From positions 62,001 to 126,000 of the forward strand of contig CANFUT010000006.1 of assembly GCA_947450325.1 (NCBI GenBank): a stretch of 64,000 nucleotides of DNA, read 5' to 3'. Every line of letters starts with the position of its first letter. Positions within the stretch are counted from its first letter, which is position 1. The notes beneath the pieces are model-generated. The model was not told the DNA's origin and ran no database searches. It worked only from the letters and a program-made list of their open reading frames with translations. This DNA is from Flavobacteriia bacterium (lineage in GTDB: Bacteria > Bacteroidota > Bacteroidia > Flavobacteriales_D > Crocinitomicaceae). Made by a program: the position numbers and the translations under genes. Shown piece after piece: positions 16,694 to 25,133 of this stretch.

Positions 16694-18526
16694 ATGAGTG
16701 AAGTTATCCGTTTATTACCCGATCACATTGCAAATCAAATTGCTGCTGGTGAAGTAATTCAACGACCTGCTTCCGTCGTTAAAGAATTGGTTGAAAATGC
16801 CATCGACGCTGGTTCAACTCAAGTGGATGTTTTCATCAAAGATGCTGGAAAAACACTTATTCAAGTACTTGATAATGGTTGTGGAATGTCAGAAATGGAT
16901 GCTAGAATGGCATTTGAGCGACATGCAACTAGTAAACTGAGTTGTGCAGAAGATTTATTCGCATTGCACACCAAAGGATTTAGAGGAGAAGCTTTGGCTT
17001 CAATTGCTGCCATTGCTCATGTTGAACTAAAAACGAGAATGACTGATCTAGAATGGGGTACTTCGATTGTAATCGAAGGAAGCAAAGTAATTGATCAAAT
17101 TCCTGTAACGTGTAAAACGGGTTCATCTTTTGAAATAAAAAATCTGTTTTTCAATGTTCCCGCTAGAAGAAATTTTCTAAAATCTGATGCGGTCGAATTC
17201 AAACATATTGAAGATGAATTTATCAGAATTGCGCTAGCACATCCTACTATTCATTTAACTTTACATCACAACGGAAATAGATGTTATCACCTAGAAAGTG
17301 CAAATTTGCGTAAGCGTATTGTAGATATTTTTGGTCGCTCATTCAATGATAAATTAGTTCCTGTTGAAGAAAATACGGGAATTGTTAAAATCGTCGGATT
17401 TGTAGGTAAGCCAGAATTTGCAAAGAAAAGTAGAGGTGAACAGTTTCTTTTTGTCAATGATCGTTTTTTTAGGGATTCTTATTTCAATCACGCCATCACG
17501 CAAGCTTTTGATGGACTTTTAGTAACGAAATCATTCCCTTCATATTTCTTGTATTTATATGTTGATCCGGCTTCAATAGACGTCAATGTGCATCCTACTA
17601 AAACGGAAATTAAATTTGAAGAAGACAAAGAAATTTATGCAATAATAAGAAGCACTGTTAAACAAGGTTTAGGTAAATTTAATATTGCTCCCGTACTAGA
17701 TTTTGAACAAGAAACAAGTTTTGATTTACCTTGGGATATGCGAAATCAGCCTGCTGTCGAACCTACTATAAAAGTAAACGAATCATACAATCCATTTAAC
17801 GTTTCAAGCACTACAAACCAAGGGTCTGGAGTAAAATCTGGAAATTCAAAAGCGATGCAAAGTGCTGGATTTGGTGTCAATGAAGTTTCAAGTAAAGATT
17901 GGGAAAATTTTTATAAAATAGATGATATTCCCGAAATCGAAACACAACAAGTTTTGATTGAAGAAACTGAATGGTCGCAACAAAAGCAATTTATCTTTCA
18001 AGGTAATTTTCTTTTTTGCCCAGTTAAAAGCGGTTTGATGGTCATTCATAGCAAAAGAGCAAAAGAACGTATTATTTACGATGAAATCATGCAAACTTTC
18101 ATCTATCAATCTGTTCCATCGCAGCAGCTTTTATTTCCGCTTAGTTTCGAAATTTCACCTGCTGAAAAAATGATTTGGGAGGAAAATCAAAAGACTTTGG
18201 AAAGACTTGGTTTTAATTGGGAGATTGCTGACGCTGGGCTGAATATTCAAGGAGTTCCAGCACATTTAACTGAAGAAAATATCCAAGAATCAATCAATAA
18301 TTTACATGTAAATTTAGGTCTTTCACAAATCGATAAAGGAGAAATTGCACATAAAATTGTAAGCGCGATTGCTTCTGCAGCTGCAAGACAGAAAAACAAT
18401 TGGAACAATGAATCTGCCAATCAATTGCTTGAAAGTCTTTTTCAATGCACAGAGCATCAGTATTCTCCGAAAGGAAAATTAATATTGAATACCATTTTGT
18501 CGTCTGATATTTCACAAAAATTCTAA
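16694..18526 (+). CDS. mutL: DNA mismatch repair protein MutL
   Basis: 610 residues. The N-terminal GHKL ATPase is complete: N-Q-I-A-A-G-E-V-I-Q-R-P, K-E-L-V-E-N-A-I-D-A-G with catalytic Glu31, D-N-G-C-G-M, and G-F-R-G-E-A-L-A-S-I. MutL couples MutS mismatch recognition to strand incision. The C-terminal dimerisation domain lacks the endonuclease signatures: where DQHA(X)2E is expected the sequence is HSKRAKERIIYDE, and where CPHGRP is expected it is YSPKGKL. It therefore looks nuclease-inactive, although I cannot tell whether this is usual in close relatives. Two rhomboid genes follow, the first one base after the stop. Confidence 0.97.
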   Translation: MSEVIRLLPDHIANQIAAGEVIQRPASVVKELVENAIDAGSTQVDVFIKDAGKTLIQVLDNGCGMSEMDARMAFERHATSKLSCAEDLFALHTKGFRGEALASIAAIAHVELKTRMTDLEWGTSIVIEGSKVIDQIPVTCKTGSSFEIKNLFFNVPARRNFLKSDAVEFKHIEDEFIRIALAHPTIHLTLHHNGNRCYHLESANLRKRIVDIFGRSFNDKLVPVEENTGIVKIVGFVGKPEFAKKSRGEQFLFVNDRFFRDSYFNHAITQAFDGLLVTKSFPSYFLYLYVDPASIDVNVHPTKTEIKFEEDKEIYAIIRSTVKQGLGKFNIAPVLDFEQETSFDLPWDMRNQPAVEPTIKVNESYNPFNVSSTTNQGSGVKSGNSKAMQSAGFGVNEVSSKDWENFYKIDDIPEIETQQVLIEETEWSQQKQFIFQGNFLFCPVKSGLMVIHSKRAKERIIYDEIMQTFIYQSVPSQQLLFPLSFEISPAEKMIWEENQKTLERLGFNWEIADAGLNIQGVPAHLTEENIQESINNLHVNLGLSQIDKGEIAHKIVSAIASAAARQKNNWNNESANQLLESLFQCTEHQYSPKGKLILNTILSSDISQKF

Positions 18527-18527
18527 T

Positions 18528-19280
18528 ATGTTTAATTCATTAAATAATTTGCCAAACGTCACAAAAAACTTATTGATTATCAATGTGTTGTTTTTTATTG
18601 TGACATTTGTTTTCAAAGTTCAAGGTACTGATTTGATTCCGATTCTGGGGGCACATTATATCAATAGTCCACTTTTCCAGCCATATCAAGTAGCTACTCA
18701 TTTCTTCATGCATTCTCAAGATTCTATCTTTCACCTTGTGTTCAATATGTTTGGATTGGTGATGTTTGGTTCAATTTTAGAAAAAGTATGGGGACCGAAA
18801 AAATTCTTGTTTTTTTATATGTCATGTGCCATTGGAGCGTTTGTTTTTTACAATTTTTTAGGAGCTTATGAACTATGGAAAGTAAAAGATCAATTGATGC
18901 ATTTGGGATATTCTATGGGAGAATTAACTGGATATTTGACTGATCAAATTGATTTTCCAATACGAAATGATTCAGATGTTCCATTAATAGAATCTTTTTT
19001 GCAAAAATCTTATACACCAATGGTCGGTGCTTCAGGAGCAATTTTCGGAATTATGGCAGGTTTTGCCTATTTGTTTCCAAATACAGAGTTGCAAATGATG
19101 TTTTTTCCAATGCCTATCAAAGCAAAGTATTTAATCGGAGGATATTTTTTGGTTGAATTATATTTGAGTTTCCAACAAATTCAAGGGGATAATGTAGCTC
19201 ATTTAGCCCACGTTGGTGGCGCTGTAATCGGATTTATTTTTGTCTTTATTTGGAATAGAAATCGTAAATCATTTTATTAA
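18528..19280 (+). CDS. Rhomboid family intramembrane serine protease (first of two)
   Basis: 250 residues with about six membrane segments. The catalytic pair is present: Ser169 in G-A-S-G-A-I-F-G and His228 in A-H-V-G-G. The H-x-x-x-N region (H-L-V-F-N-M-F-G-L) near residue 80 supplies oxyanion-site residues. Rhomboids cut substrate transmembrane helices within the membrane; the substrate is unknown. The start is one base after mutL, so translation is probably coupled. An insertion between helices (about residues 120-160) separates the early and catalytic parts. Confidence 0.93.
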   Translation: MFNSLNNLPNVTKNLLIINVLFFIVTFVFKVQGTDLIPILGAHYINSPLFQPYQVATHFFMHSQDSIFHLVFNMFGLVMFGSILEKVWGPKKFLFFYMSCAIGAFVFYNFLGAYELWKVKDQLMHLGYSMGELTGYLTDQIDFPIRNDSDVPLIESFLQKSYTPMVGASGAIFGIMAGFAYLFPNTELQMMFFPMPIKAKYLIGGYFLVELYLSFQQIQGDNVAHLAHVGGAVIGFIFVFIWNRNRKSFY

Positions 19281-19285
19281 TTGTT

Positions 19286-20182
19286 ATGCAAAGTGATCAT
19301 AATTTAATTGAAGATTTGAAGTACCGTTACAAAAACGGTGGTATGCACATGAAATTGATTTTTATTAACGCAGCGGTTTTTCTTTTGATCGGATTACTGA
19401 CTGTTCTGAGTCGATTATCAGGAAATGATGCTTCCTATTTAGATTCTATTTTTGCACTTGAAGCTAATTTTGATGGACTTTTATACAAACCTTGGGGTTT
19501 ATTTACCAGTATTTTTGCCCATTTTACTTTTCTGCATTTTCTCTTCAACATGGTGTTCTTGTACTTTTCAGGAAAGATGTTGGAATCATTTTTTGGTCCA
19601 AAAAGATTGTTGTACATCTATATTTTTGGTGGAATTGCTGGAGGATTATTTGAAATTATTGCACATGAAATTTTTCCAACTTTGGTGAATCAATTAACTG
19701 TTGTCGTTGGTGCTTCTGGTTCTATTATGGCAATTTTTATTGCATTGGCATTCTATCGACCAAATATTCAAGTGATGCTTTTTGGTGTTTTACCGGTACG
19801 TTTGATTATTTTAGCGTTGGCTTACATGGCTTATGATTTGTTAAGTTTGGGTATGAACGATGGAACCGCTCATTTTGCGCATGTAGGAGGAGCATTTTTT
19901 GGAATTTTTTCTATCAATAATCCTCAAAGTTCAAGACATTTTTTAAACAGAATTGAAGTTTTTATGGATGGTTTTTTCGATAAATTGAAATCTTTTTTTG
20001 GTCCTAAAAAGCCCAAAATGACTGTCAAACGCGGAGGAAAAACAGACTACGAATTTAATGCTGAGAAAAAAGCAAGACAAGATAAAACAGATGCAATTTT
20101 AGATAAGATTTCTAAATCTGGATATGAATCATTAACGAAAGCTGAAAAAGACTTTTTGTTTAATCAAAGTAAAAATGGCTGA
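19286..20182 (+). CDS. Rhomboid family intramembrane serine protease (second of two)
   Basis: 298 residues. Six membrane helices carry Ser144 in G-A-S-G-S-I and His199 in A-H-V-G-G, and H-F-L-F-N-M in the second helix. Unlike its neighbour it has a C-terminal cytoplasmic tail of about 80 residues rich in Lys, Asp and Phe (from F-D-K-L-K-S-F-F-G-P-K-K). The tail ends in ESLTKAEKDFLFNQS, resembling the short tail segment found on many Bacteroidetes rhomboids. It starts 5 bases after the first rhomboid, and its end overlaps the next gene by 8 bases. Confidence 0.93.
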   Translation: MQSDHNLIEDLKYRYKNGGMHMKLIFINAAVFLLIGLLTVLSRLSGNDASYLDSIFALEANFDGLLYKPWGLFTSIFAHFTFLHFLFNMVFLYFSGKMLESFFGPKRLLYIYIFGGIAGGLFEIIAHEIFPTLVNQLTVVVGASGSIMAIFIALAFYRPNIQVMLFGVLPVRLIILALAYMAYDLLSLGMNDGTAHFAHVGGAFFGIFSINNPQSSRHFLNRIEVFMDGFFDKLKSFFGPKKPKMTVKRGGKTDYEFNAEKKARQDKTDAILDKISKSGYESLTKAEKDFLFNQSKNG

Positions 20183-21323
20183 GTCCAATCGCAAAATAGC
20201 GCTTTTTTCTTCAATAATGAAGTTTGCAACCATCTTTTGCTTGATTGGTTTGTTGTTGGCGTATTTGTGTCCTTACGTGCATCCATCAACTTTTTGGCCG
20301 CTGCCATTTTTCGGCTTGGCTTACCCAGTGATAATTATTTGTACGTTGATTTTACTGGTATTTTGGGCCTTCAAAAAATCTCGTTGGTTCTTTATCGTGT
20401 TGATTGTACTTTTTATTGGTGGAAAATTGCATTTCAGGATGATTTCTCTTCCATTTGGAAAAGAAGAATTGCCTGAAAATACAGAAACGCTTAAATTGTT
20501 GAGCTATAATGTTAGGTTGTTTGACCTCTACAATTACGAAGAAAATAAGTACGCGAATAGAAATGTCATTTTTAAGTATTTGCAAGAAGCAGAAGCTGAT
20601 GTTGTTTGTTTTCAAGAGTTTTATCACCAAGACAAACCTACCGTTTTTCCTACAAGAGATACGCTTACAGGATTGTTGAAGACGCCCTATTTTCACGAAC
20701 GTTATTCGCATAAATTAAGCGGTAGACAAAACTTTGGAATCGCTATGTTTTCAAAATATCCAATGATTGCACGCGGTGATGTCATTTTTGATGATCCTGA
20801 AAATAAGGATAACAACTATTGCATCTTTGCAGATATAGTAAAAGGCGCTGATACCTTTAGGATTTACAATGTGCATTTGCAATCAATCAAATTCCAAAAA
20901 GATGATTATGCTTTGTTTGGAGATGGCAAAGAACAAGCAGGGGAAATGAAATCAACTGCGCGTTTGATGATTGATAAATTGAGAATCGCTTTTCCAAAAA
21001 GAGCAGATCAAGCTAAGCGAGTGGTTGAACACATGGAGCAAAGTCCTTATGAGGTAATCGTGTGTGGCGACTTCAATGATACTCCATTATCGTATTGCTA
21101 TAATACATTTTACAGTAAATACATCGATGCATTTAGAAATTCTGCCAGTGGGATAGGAGTGACCTATGCTGGAAAAGTACCTGCGGGACGAATAGACTAC
21201 ATCTTTCATTCAAAAAAATTACATTCTGCAAATTTCAAAGTTCAAAAAGATGTCTTTTCAGATCATAGATCTATTTCATGCGAAATTTGGAAGGAACCAA
21301 AAATTGAAACGAATTCACATTAG
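20175..21323 (+). CDS. Endonuclease/exonuclease/phosphatase (EEP) family membrane protein
   Basis: 382 residues. About three N-terminal membrane helices (to about residue 90) precede an EEP domain: L-L-S-Y-N-V-R-L-F-D, V-V-C-F-Q-E-F with the metal-binding Glu, N-V-H-L-Q-S, C-G-D-F-N-D-T-P, and the terminal S-D-H-R-S-I-S catalytic His. EEP enzymes hydrolyse phosphodiesters in DNA, RNA, lipids or nucleotides; the membrane anchor suggests an envelope phosphodiesterase rather than a repair nuclease (inference). It overlaps the second rhomboid and ends the mutL operon. Its stop codon overlaps that of convergent msrA by three bases. Confidence 0.88.
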   Translation: MAESNRKIALFSSIMKFATIFCLIGLLLAYLCPYVHPSTFWPLPFFGLAYPVIIICTLILLVFWAFKKSRWFFIVLIVLFIGGKLHFRMISLPFGKEELPENTETLKLLSYNVRLFDLYNYEENKYANRNVIFKYLQEAEADVVCFQEFYHQDKPTVFPTRDTLTGLLKTPYFHERYSHKLSGRQNFGIAMFSKYPMIARGDVIFDDPENKDNNYCIFADIVKGADTFRIYNVHLQSIKFQKDDYALFGDGKEQAGEMKSTARLMIDKLRIAFPKRADQAKRVVEHMEQSPYEVIVCGDFNDTPLSYCYNTFYSKYIDAFRNSASGIGVTYAGKVPAGRIDYIFHSKKLHSANFKVQKDVFSDHRSISCEIWKEPKIETNSH

Positions 21324-21853
21324 TCTTTCAATCGACTAGAAAAAACCTTTCTAAATTTCTCTACTTTCGGCCTTACAACTGCATTGCAATATGGGTTTTC
21401 AGGATTCAAAGCAAAATAATTATTGTGATAATCTTCTGCAGGATAATAATTTATCAAAGGTTCAACTAAAGTAACCATTGGTTTATCCCAAACTTTGTCT
21501 TCCGTTAGTTTTTGTTTGTATTTTTCTGCCAATTCCTTTTGGATATCATCGTGGTAAAAAATAACAGAACGGTATTGTGTTCCAATGTCATTTCCTTGTC
21601 GATTTAACTGCGTTGGATCGTGTACAAACCAAAATACTTCTAATAATTCATCAAATGAGATTCGTTCGTCATCATAAACTATTCTTGCAATTTCTGCATG
21701 ACCAGTATTTCCCTCACAAACTTGCTTGTATGTTGGATTTTCTAATACTCCGCCTGAATATCCAGAAGTGACTGAAATGACACCTTCTAAATCTTTATAA
21801 CATGCTTCAATACACCAAAAACAGCCTGCTCCGAATGTTGCTTCTTTAACCAT
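21320..21853 (-). CDS. msrA: Peptide-methionine (S)-S-oxide reductase MsrA
   Basis: 177 residues from the ATG at 21853; an in-frame TTG eight codons upstream is less likely. The active-site motif F-G-A-G-C-F-W-C stands near the N-terminus, followed by V-T-S-G-Y-S-G-G and G-H-A-E-I-A-R-I-V-Y-D, all typical of MsrA. It reduces the S epimer of methionine sulfoxide in proteins, with recycling by thioredoxin. There is no signal peptide, so it is cytoplasmic. The following minus-strand gene set (21911-24127) lies upstream with a 57-base gap. Confidence 0.97.
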   Translation of the reverse strand: MVKEATFGAGCFWCIEACYKDLEGVISVTSGYSGGVLENPTYKQVCEGNTGHAEIARIVYDDERISFDELLEVFWFVHDPTQLNRQGNDIGTQYRSVIFYHDDIQKELAEKYKQKLTEDKVWDKPMVTLVEPLINYYPAEDYHNNYFALNPENPYCNAVVRPKVEKFRKVFSSRLKD

Positions 21854-21910
21854 AAGATGATTTTTTAACTTGACCAAAGATATAGAATTATTCGATTGAA
21901 GTCAATGAAT

Positions 21911-23266
21911 TTATTTGATTTTTTGAATCCAATCAAGCATCAATTTCAATACATCTGGCGCTATGGTTTCTTCATTTTCAAAATATTCGTCAATGCCCAA
22001 TTTTTCAGTTGTTTGGAAAAGATGGTTCTTATTTTCTACTAATTTTATTTCATAATTTGGATTACCTGCTTTTTTTAAGGAAGCATCAATTCCTGCTAAA
22101 TTTTCTTTCGCCGTTACTTGTATATCTTTGTCGCCATTGAGCGCAAAAACAGGACATTTAACCTTTTCTAAAGCAATTTTTGGGTCATATTGAATGAAAT
22201 ACCTAAACCAAGGGGAGGTGATAAGATTGATGGTGTTATGAACATCAATTTCTGACATTTCACTTTTCGAAAGTAGTTTTTTTAATTTTGATTTTGCTTT
22301 GGATACATCTTTTTCTGTCTTTATAATCGCATAACATTTTTGATTGAGAGTCGAATTCTGTTCAATAATTGATTTTGACAGTCCATTTGCCTTTGAAACC
22401 TCATTATTTTGCAATACCATTAATTCATCAATTGGAATTCCTGGTCCTGCAAGTAAAATGATGAAGTCGATTGATTTGTCATCCGCAGCAATCATCGGTG
22501 CTATCATTCCTCCTTCACTGTGTCCGATGATTCCCAATTTGTTGGTGTCTACTAATTTGTGTTTTTTCAAAAATTCAATGCCTGCTTTTGCATCTTCAGC
22601 AAAATCTTGGGAGGTGCAAGAAGCAAAATTCCCTTCTGATTGCGCAATTCCTCGATCGTCATATCGCAATGTCGCAATTCCATTTTTTGCGAAATAATCC
22701 GCAATTACCCAAAAAGGCTTGTGATTGAATAGCTCCTCGTCTCGGTTTTGTACTCCAGAACCACTCACCAAAATTACAGTAGGAAACGGTCCTTCACCTT
22801 TTGGAAAAGTCATCGTTCCAGCGAGATTTATCTGGTCTTTTTCATTTCGAAATTTTACTTCTTCAATTTGATAATCAAAAGGAGCTTTTGGCTCTTGTGG
22901 TCGATTAATTCCTTTGGATTCGCCCGTTTTTCTTGACAATTTTAGGGGGTAATCTTTGCCATATTGAATATAATTACCTATCAATGAATCATTTTGATAT
23001 CTTAGTTTTGTGAATATTTTAAAATCTGGAAAATTCAAATTGATTTCATTTCCAACTACGATGACCTCGTTGACCTTGTTTCCAAATGATTTTTGATCTG
23101 GACTGTCCATGGTGGCGGAAAATCCATTTTCATTTTTTGAAATATGATAATCAAGTGTCAACGGAAATCCTTGGATAAGAATTTTTCCAGTCCAATCTCC
23201 TTCAAATTGTTGGCTGTAGCAAGAAAATGTCGCGAGAATAGCGACGATTAAAGTCAAATTTTTCAT
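21911..23266 (-). CDS. Exported alpha/beta hydrolase with N-terminal beta domain
   Basis: 451 residues. A signal peptide (to about C-Y-S-Q, residue 19) precedes a beta-rich domain of about 110 residues beginning F-E-G-D-W-T-G-K-I, then a serine hydrolase fold: V-I-L-V-S-G-S-G-V-Q-N-R-D, A-T-L-R-Y-D-D-R-G, the nucleophile elbow G-H-S-E-G-G, the acid in N-G-D-K-D, and a final N-K-N-H-L-F. An esterase or peptidase-like role in the periplasm is plausible; the substrate is unknown. It overlaps the preceding membrane-protein gene by 4 bases and is the last of a three-gene operon started by a DUF2089 regulator. Confidence 0.88.
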   Translation of the reverse strand: MKNLTLIVAILATFSCYSQQFEGDWTGKILIQGFPLTLDYHISKNENGFSATMDSPDQKSFGNKVNEVIVVGNEINLNFPDFKIFTKLRYQNDSLIGNYIQYGKDYPLKLSRKTGESKGINRPQEPKAPFDYQIEEVKFRNEKDQINLAGTMTFPKGEGPFPTVILVSGSGVQNRDEELFNHKPFWVIADYFAKNGIATLRYDDRGIAQSEGNFASCTSQDFAEDAKAGIEFLKKHKLVDTNKLGIIGHSEGGMIAPMIAADDKSIDFIILLAGPGIPIDELMVLQNNEVSKANGLSKSIIEQNSTLNQKCYAIIKTEKDVSKAKSKLKKLLSKSEMSEIDVHNTINLITSPWFRYFIQYDPKIALEKVKCPVFALNGDKDIQVTAKENLAGIDASLKKAGNPNYEIKLVENKNHLFQTTEKLGIDEYFENEETIAPDVLKLMLDWIQKIK

Positions 23267-23844
23267 AATTGATAAATAATTATTTTAGACAAAATTTCAG
23301 AAATAATAATTCCCAAAATAAAACTGACAATCAAATTGGCTCCCTTTAAATTTGTCGAAATTTTATAGGCTTTGAAAAGTAAAACGATAAACCAAATTGT
23401 CAAAAGCAAAGAAATAATTCCACTAATTATTAGATAAATCCACTCAAATTGTGTGAGTTGTATTGCGTTCGGTTGAGTAATACTTTGAATGATTTTCTCA
23501 CCAATTATTCCACTTTGGTTTTGAATATTGAAGAGAGGTATGATAAATAATGGAAATCGTGAAAGCATCGTCGTACCAAGAATGTCTATAAATCTTGTTC
23601 GTCCTTTCGTTAAAATAGCTCCAAATCCATAAAAAACAGAAGTTAATACAATGATGTTGATCAGATTATCCAAGTAGGAAATGTAAAAGCTTTGATGCTT
23701 AGTATAATGTGCATCTAAAATTCCGTCGAATCTCGTATTAAAAAAGGCAGCCAAAGTGGCACTTAAAATTAGAAATGCTAATCCAATAATTGCTGATTTT
23801 GCTCCAGCAATTTGGATAAATGGGTTGAATAATTTTTGAATCAT
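23263..23844 (-). CDS. Multi-pass membrane protein, Yip1-like
   Basis: 193 residues from the ATG at 23844, one base after the DUF2089 stop; a longer start would overlap that gene. Five or six hydrophobic helices are visible, with the amphipathic start M-I-Q-K-L-F-N-P-F and a conserved-looking ILTKGRTRFIDILG segment. The pattern recalls the Yip1 domain family, but that is a weak resemblance and function is unknown. Coupled start and stop codons on both sides tie it to the DUF2089 regulator and the hydrolase. Confidence 0.78.
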   Translation of the reverse strand: MIQKLFNPFIQIAGAKSAIIGLAFLILSATLAAFFNTRFDGILDAHYTKHQSFYISYLDNLINIIVLTSVFYGFGAILTKGRTRFIDILGTTMLSRFPLFIIPLFNIQNQSGIIGEKIIQSITQPNAIQLTQFEWIYLIISGIISLLLTIWFIVLLFKAYKISTNLKGANLIVSFILGIIISEILSKIIIYQL

Positions 23845-23845
23845 C

Positions 23846-24127
23846 TTATTTATTTTCAAGGTTCTTAACTTTTTCAATCAAATCATCAAGCATGTTTCTC
23901 ATTGTCGGATAACTCATTCCCATCTGACTAGCCATTTCTTTGATGCTACCACTAGATTTAAGAAAGGAAATGACAAATTTTTGTTCTTCGCCATTTAGCT
24001 GCGCCAACAATGGAAGTTCATACGAGCCTTCTACGTTTGTATCACATGTCTTACAAAGCATGCGATTTACAGACAGCAAGGAATCACAACTTGGGCAATT
24101 GAGCGGTAATTTCTTAATTGGAATCAT
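23846..24127 (-). CDS. DUF2089 protein: zinc ribbon plus helix-turn-helix
   Basis: 93 residues. The N-terminus holds a four-cysteine zinc ribbon (C-P-S-C and C-K-T-C, 12 residues apart). The rest is a helix-turn-helix-like region, FVISFLKSSGSIKEMASQMG followed by S-Y-P-T-M-R-N-M-L-D-D-L, as in sigma-70 region 4 and other winged helices. This matches DUF2089, a presumed DNA-binding family. As first gene of the operon with a membrane protein and a hydrolase, it is probably the operon's own regulator (inference). Two 8-bp direct repeats lie 69 bases upstream. Confidence 0.88.
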   Translation of the reverse strand: MIPIKKLPLNCPSCDSLLSVNRMLCKTCDTNVEGSYELPLLAQLNGEEQKFVISFLKSSGSIKEMASQMGMSYPTMRNMLDDLIEKVKNLENK

Positions 24128-24195
24128 ATAAAATTGATTTATTTTTAAACAAAGTTAAAAATTATTTAAATAAAATTAAGTTTTTGTAAGATATT

Positions 24196-24213
24196 TTTCA
24201 CTTTGTTTCACTT
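24196..24213. promoter_or_regulatory. Direct repeats between DUF2089 gene and ywbE
   Basis: TTTCACTT occurs at 24196-24203 and 24206-24213, exactly 10 bp (one helical turn) apart, and the second copy runs into a CACTTGAGTG near-dyad (24209-24218). The site lies in the 126-base gap between divergent genes. A binding site for the DUF2089 protein is possible but unproven. Confidence 0.35.
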
Positions 24214-24253
24214 GAGTGTAAATAAATATTAATTTTAATTAAATATTTTTAAA

Positions 24254-24448
24254 ATGCCACATAGAAATAGAAAGAATATCAAATCCGGACTAGAAGTTAA
24301 AATTGTTTTGAAAGAAGACCAACGAACTGGATATTTAACAGAAGGTATTGTAAAAGATATTTTAACTAATTCTCCTAGTCATCCACATGGAATTAAAGTC
24401 AGATTAGAAACTGGTGAAATTGGTCGTGTAAAAGAAATAGTCGCTTAA
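24254..24448 (+). CDS. ywbE: YwbE family protein
   Basis: 64 residues, essentially the whole YwbE family: N-I-K-S-G-L-E-V-K-I-V-L-K-E-D-Q-R-T-G, then G-I-V-K-D-I-L-T-N-S, HPHGIKV and the ending G-R-V-K-E-I. The family is small, cytoplasmic and of unknown function; the fold is probably a small beta barrel. It is divergent from the DUF2089 operon and ends 5 bases from a convergent membrane-protein gene. Confidence 0.93.
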   Translation: MPHRNRKNIKSGLEVKIVLKEDQRTGYLTEGIVKDILTNSPSHPHGIKVRLETGEIGRVKEIVA

Positions 24449-24453
24449 TTATG

Positions 24454-24972
24454 CTATAAATTCGATTTTTTCAGCTTAATAATACTGCCAAATATCACGA
24501 ACAGCGAAAAGATGGTCAAAACTATTTTTCCGAAATAATAGACATTCGTACTTTCAATCCTCAGAGCAATAAAGGCAATGATAATCAACAGAATCATTGT
24601 CATCAATAAACTAAAATAATAAAATTTTCCATTTGATTGAGTGATCAATTGCGTTTGACTGAACAATCCAATTAATAGTGAAGAGGAAAGCGTTGCCATT
24701 CCGTAGTGCCAGAAACTTTTCAATGGGATGATTTGAAAAACTCCAAACAGGAGAATTAAAAAACCTATAAGTGCTAGCGAAAAAGCAATCCATTTGAGAC
24801 CAGTTTGTTCAAATCGATTTAAATTTATTGCTGTAGAAAATGCCAAAAGAAAAAAGCCAATCATCAAGGGACTGATTGTACTAAAAAAAATTATCCAGCC
24901 CAATGAAATCGACATGAGAATGATACAAATGAATAGTCCGCTTAGAATGGAAATTACTCTAAAAATTTTCAC
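24454..24972 (-). CDS. Hypothetical membrane protein
   Basis: 172 residues and about five or six strongly hydrophobic helices, with a short Lys-rich C-terminus (K-L-K-K-S-N-L). No motif or family is recognised. Hydrophobicity and the ATG with clean ends support a real gene, but a function cannot be given. It is convergent with ywbE and divergent from the next exported protein. Confidence 0.65.
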   Translation of the reverse strand: MKIFRVISILSGLFICIILMSISLGWIIFFSTISPLMIGFFLLAFSTAINLNRFEQTGLKWIAFSLALIGFLILLFGVFQIIPLKSFWHYGMATLSSSLLIGLFSQTQLITQSNGKFYYFSLLMTMILLIIIAFIALRIESTNVYYFGKIVLTIFSLFVIFGSIIKLKKSNL

Positions 24973-25133
24973 GAAATTTTATTTTTAATGTGTGAAGGTA
25001 CACATTTCTACAAATCAAAAGAAATAGATTATTTGAGTTTCGATTGTCTATTTTGACCGAAATTCAATTTTTTATTTGACACTCAATGTGTTGGAATTTA
25101 TTTTTTTATATTTTAGCAAAAAAAAAGTATATT

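Noticed and set aside
21320-21323. Overlapping stop codons of the EEP gene and msrA
   Set aside because: TAA (minus) and TAG (plus) share bases, which is a tidy convergent end but not unusual in compact genomes; no terminator or regulatory function is evident.
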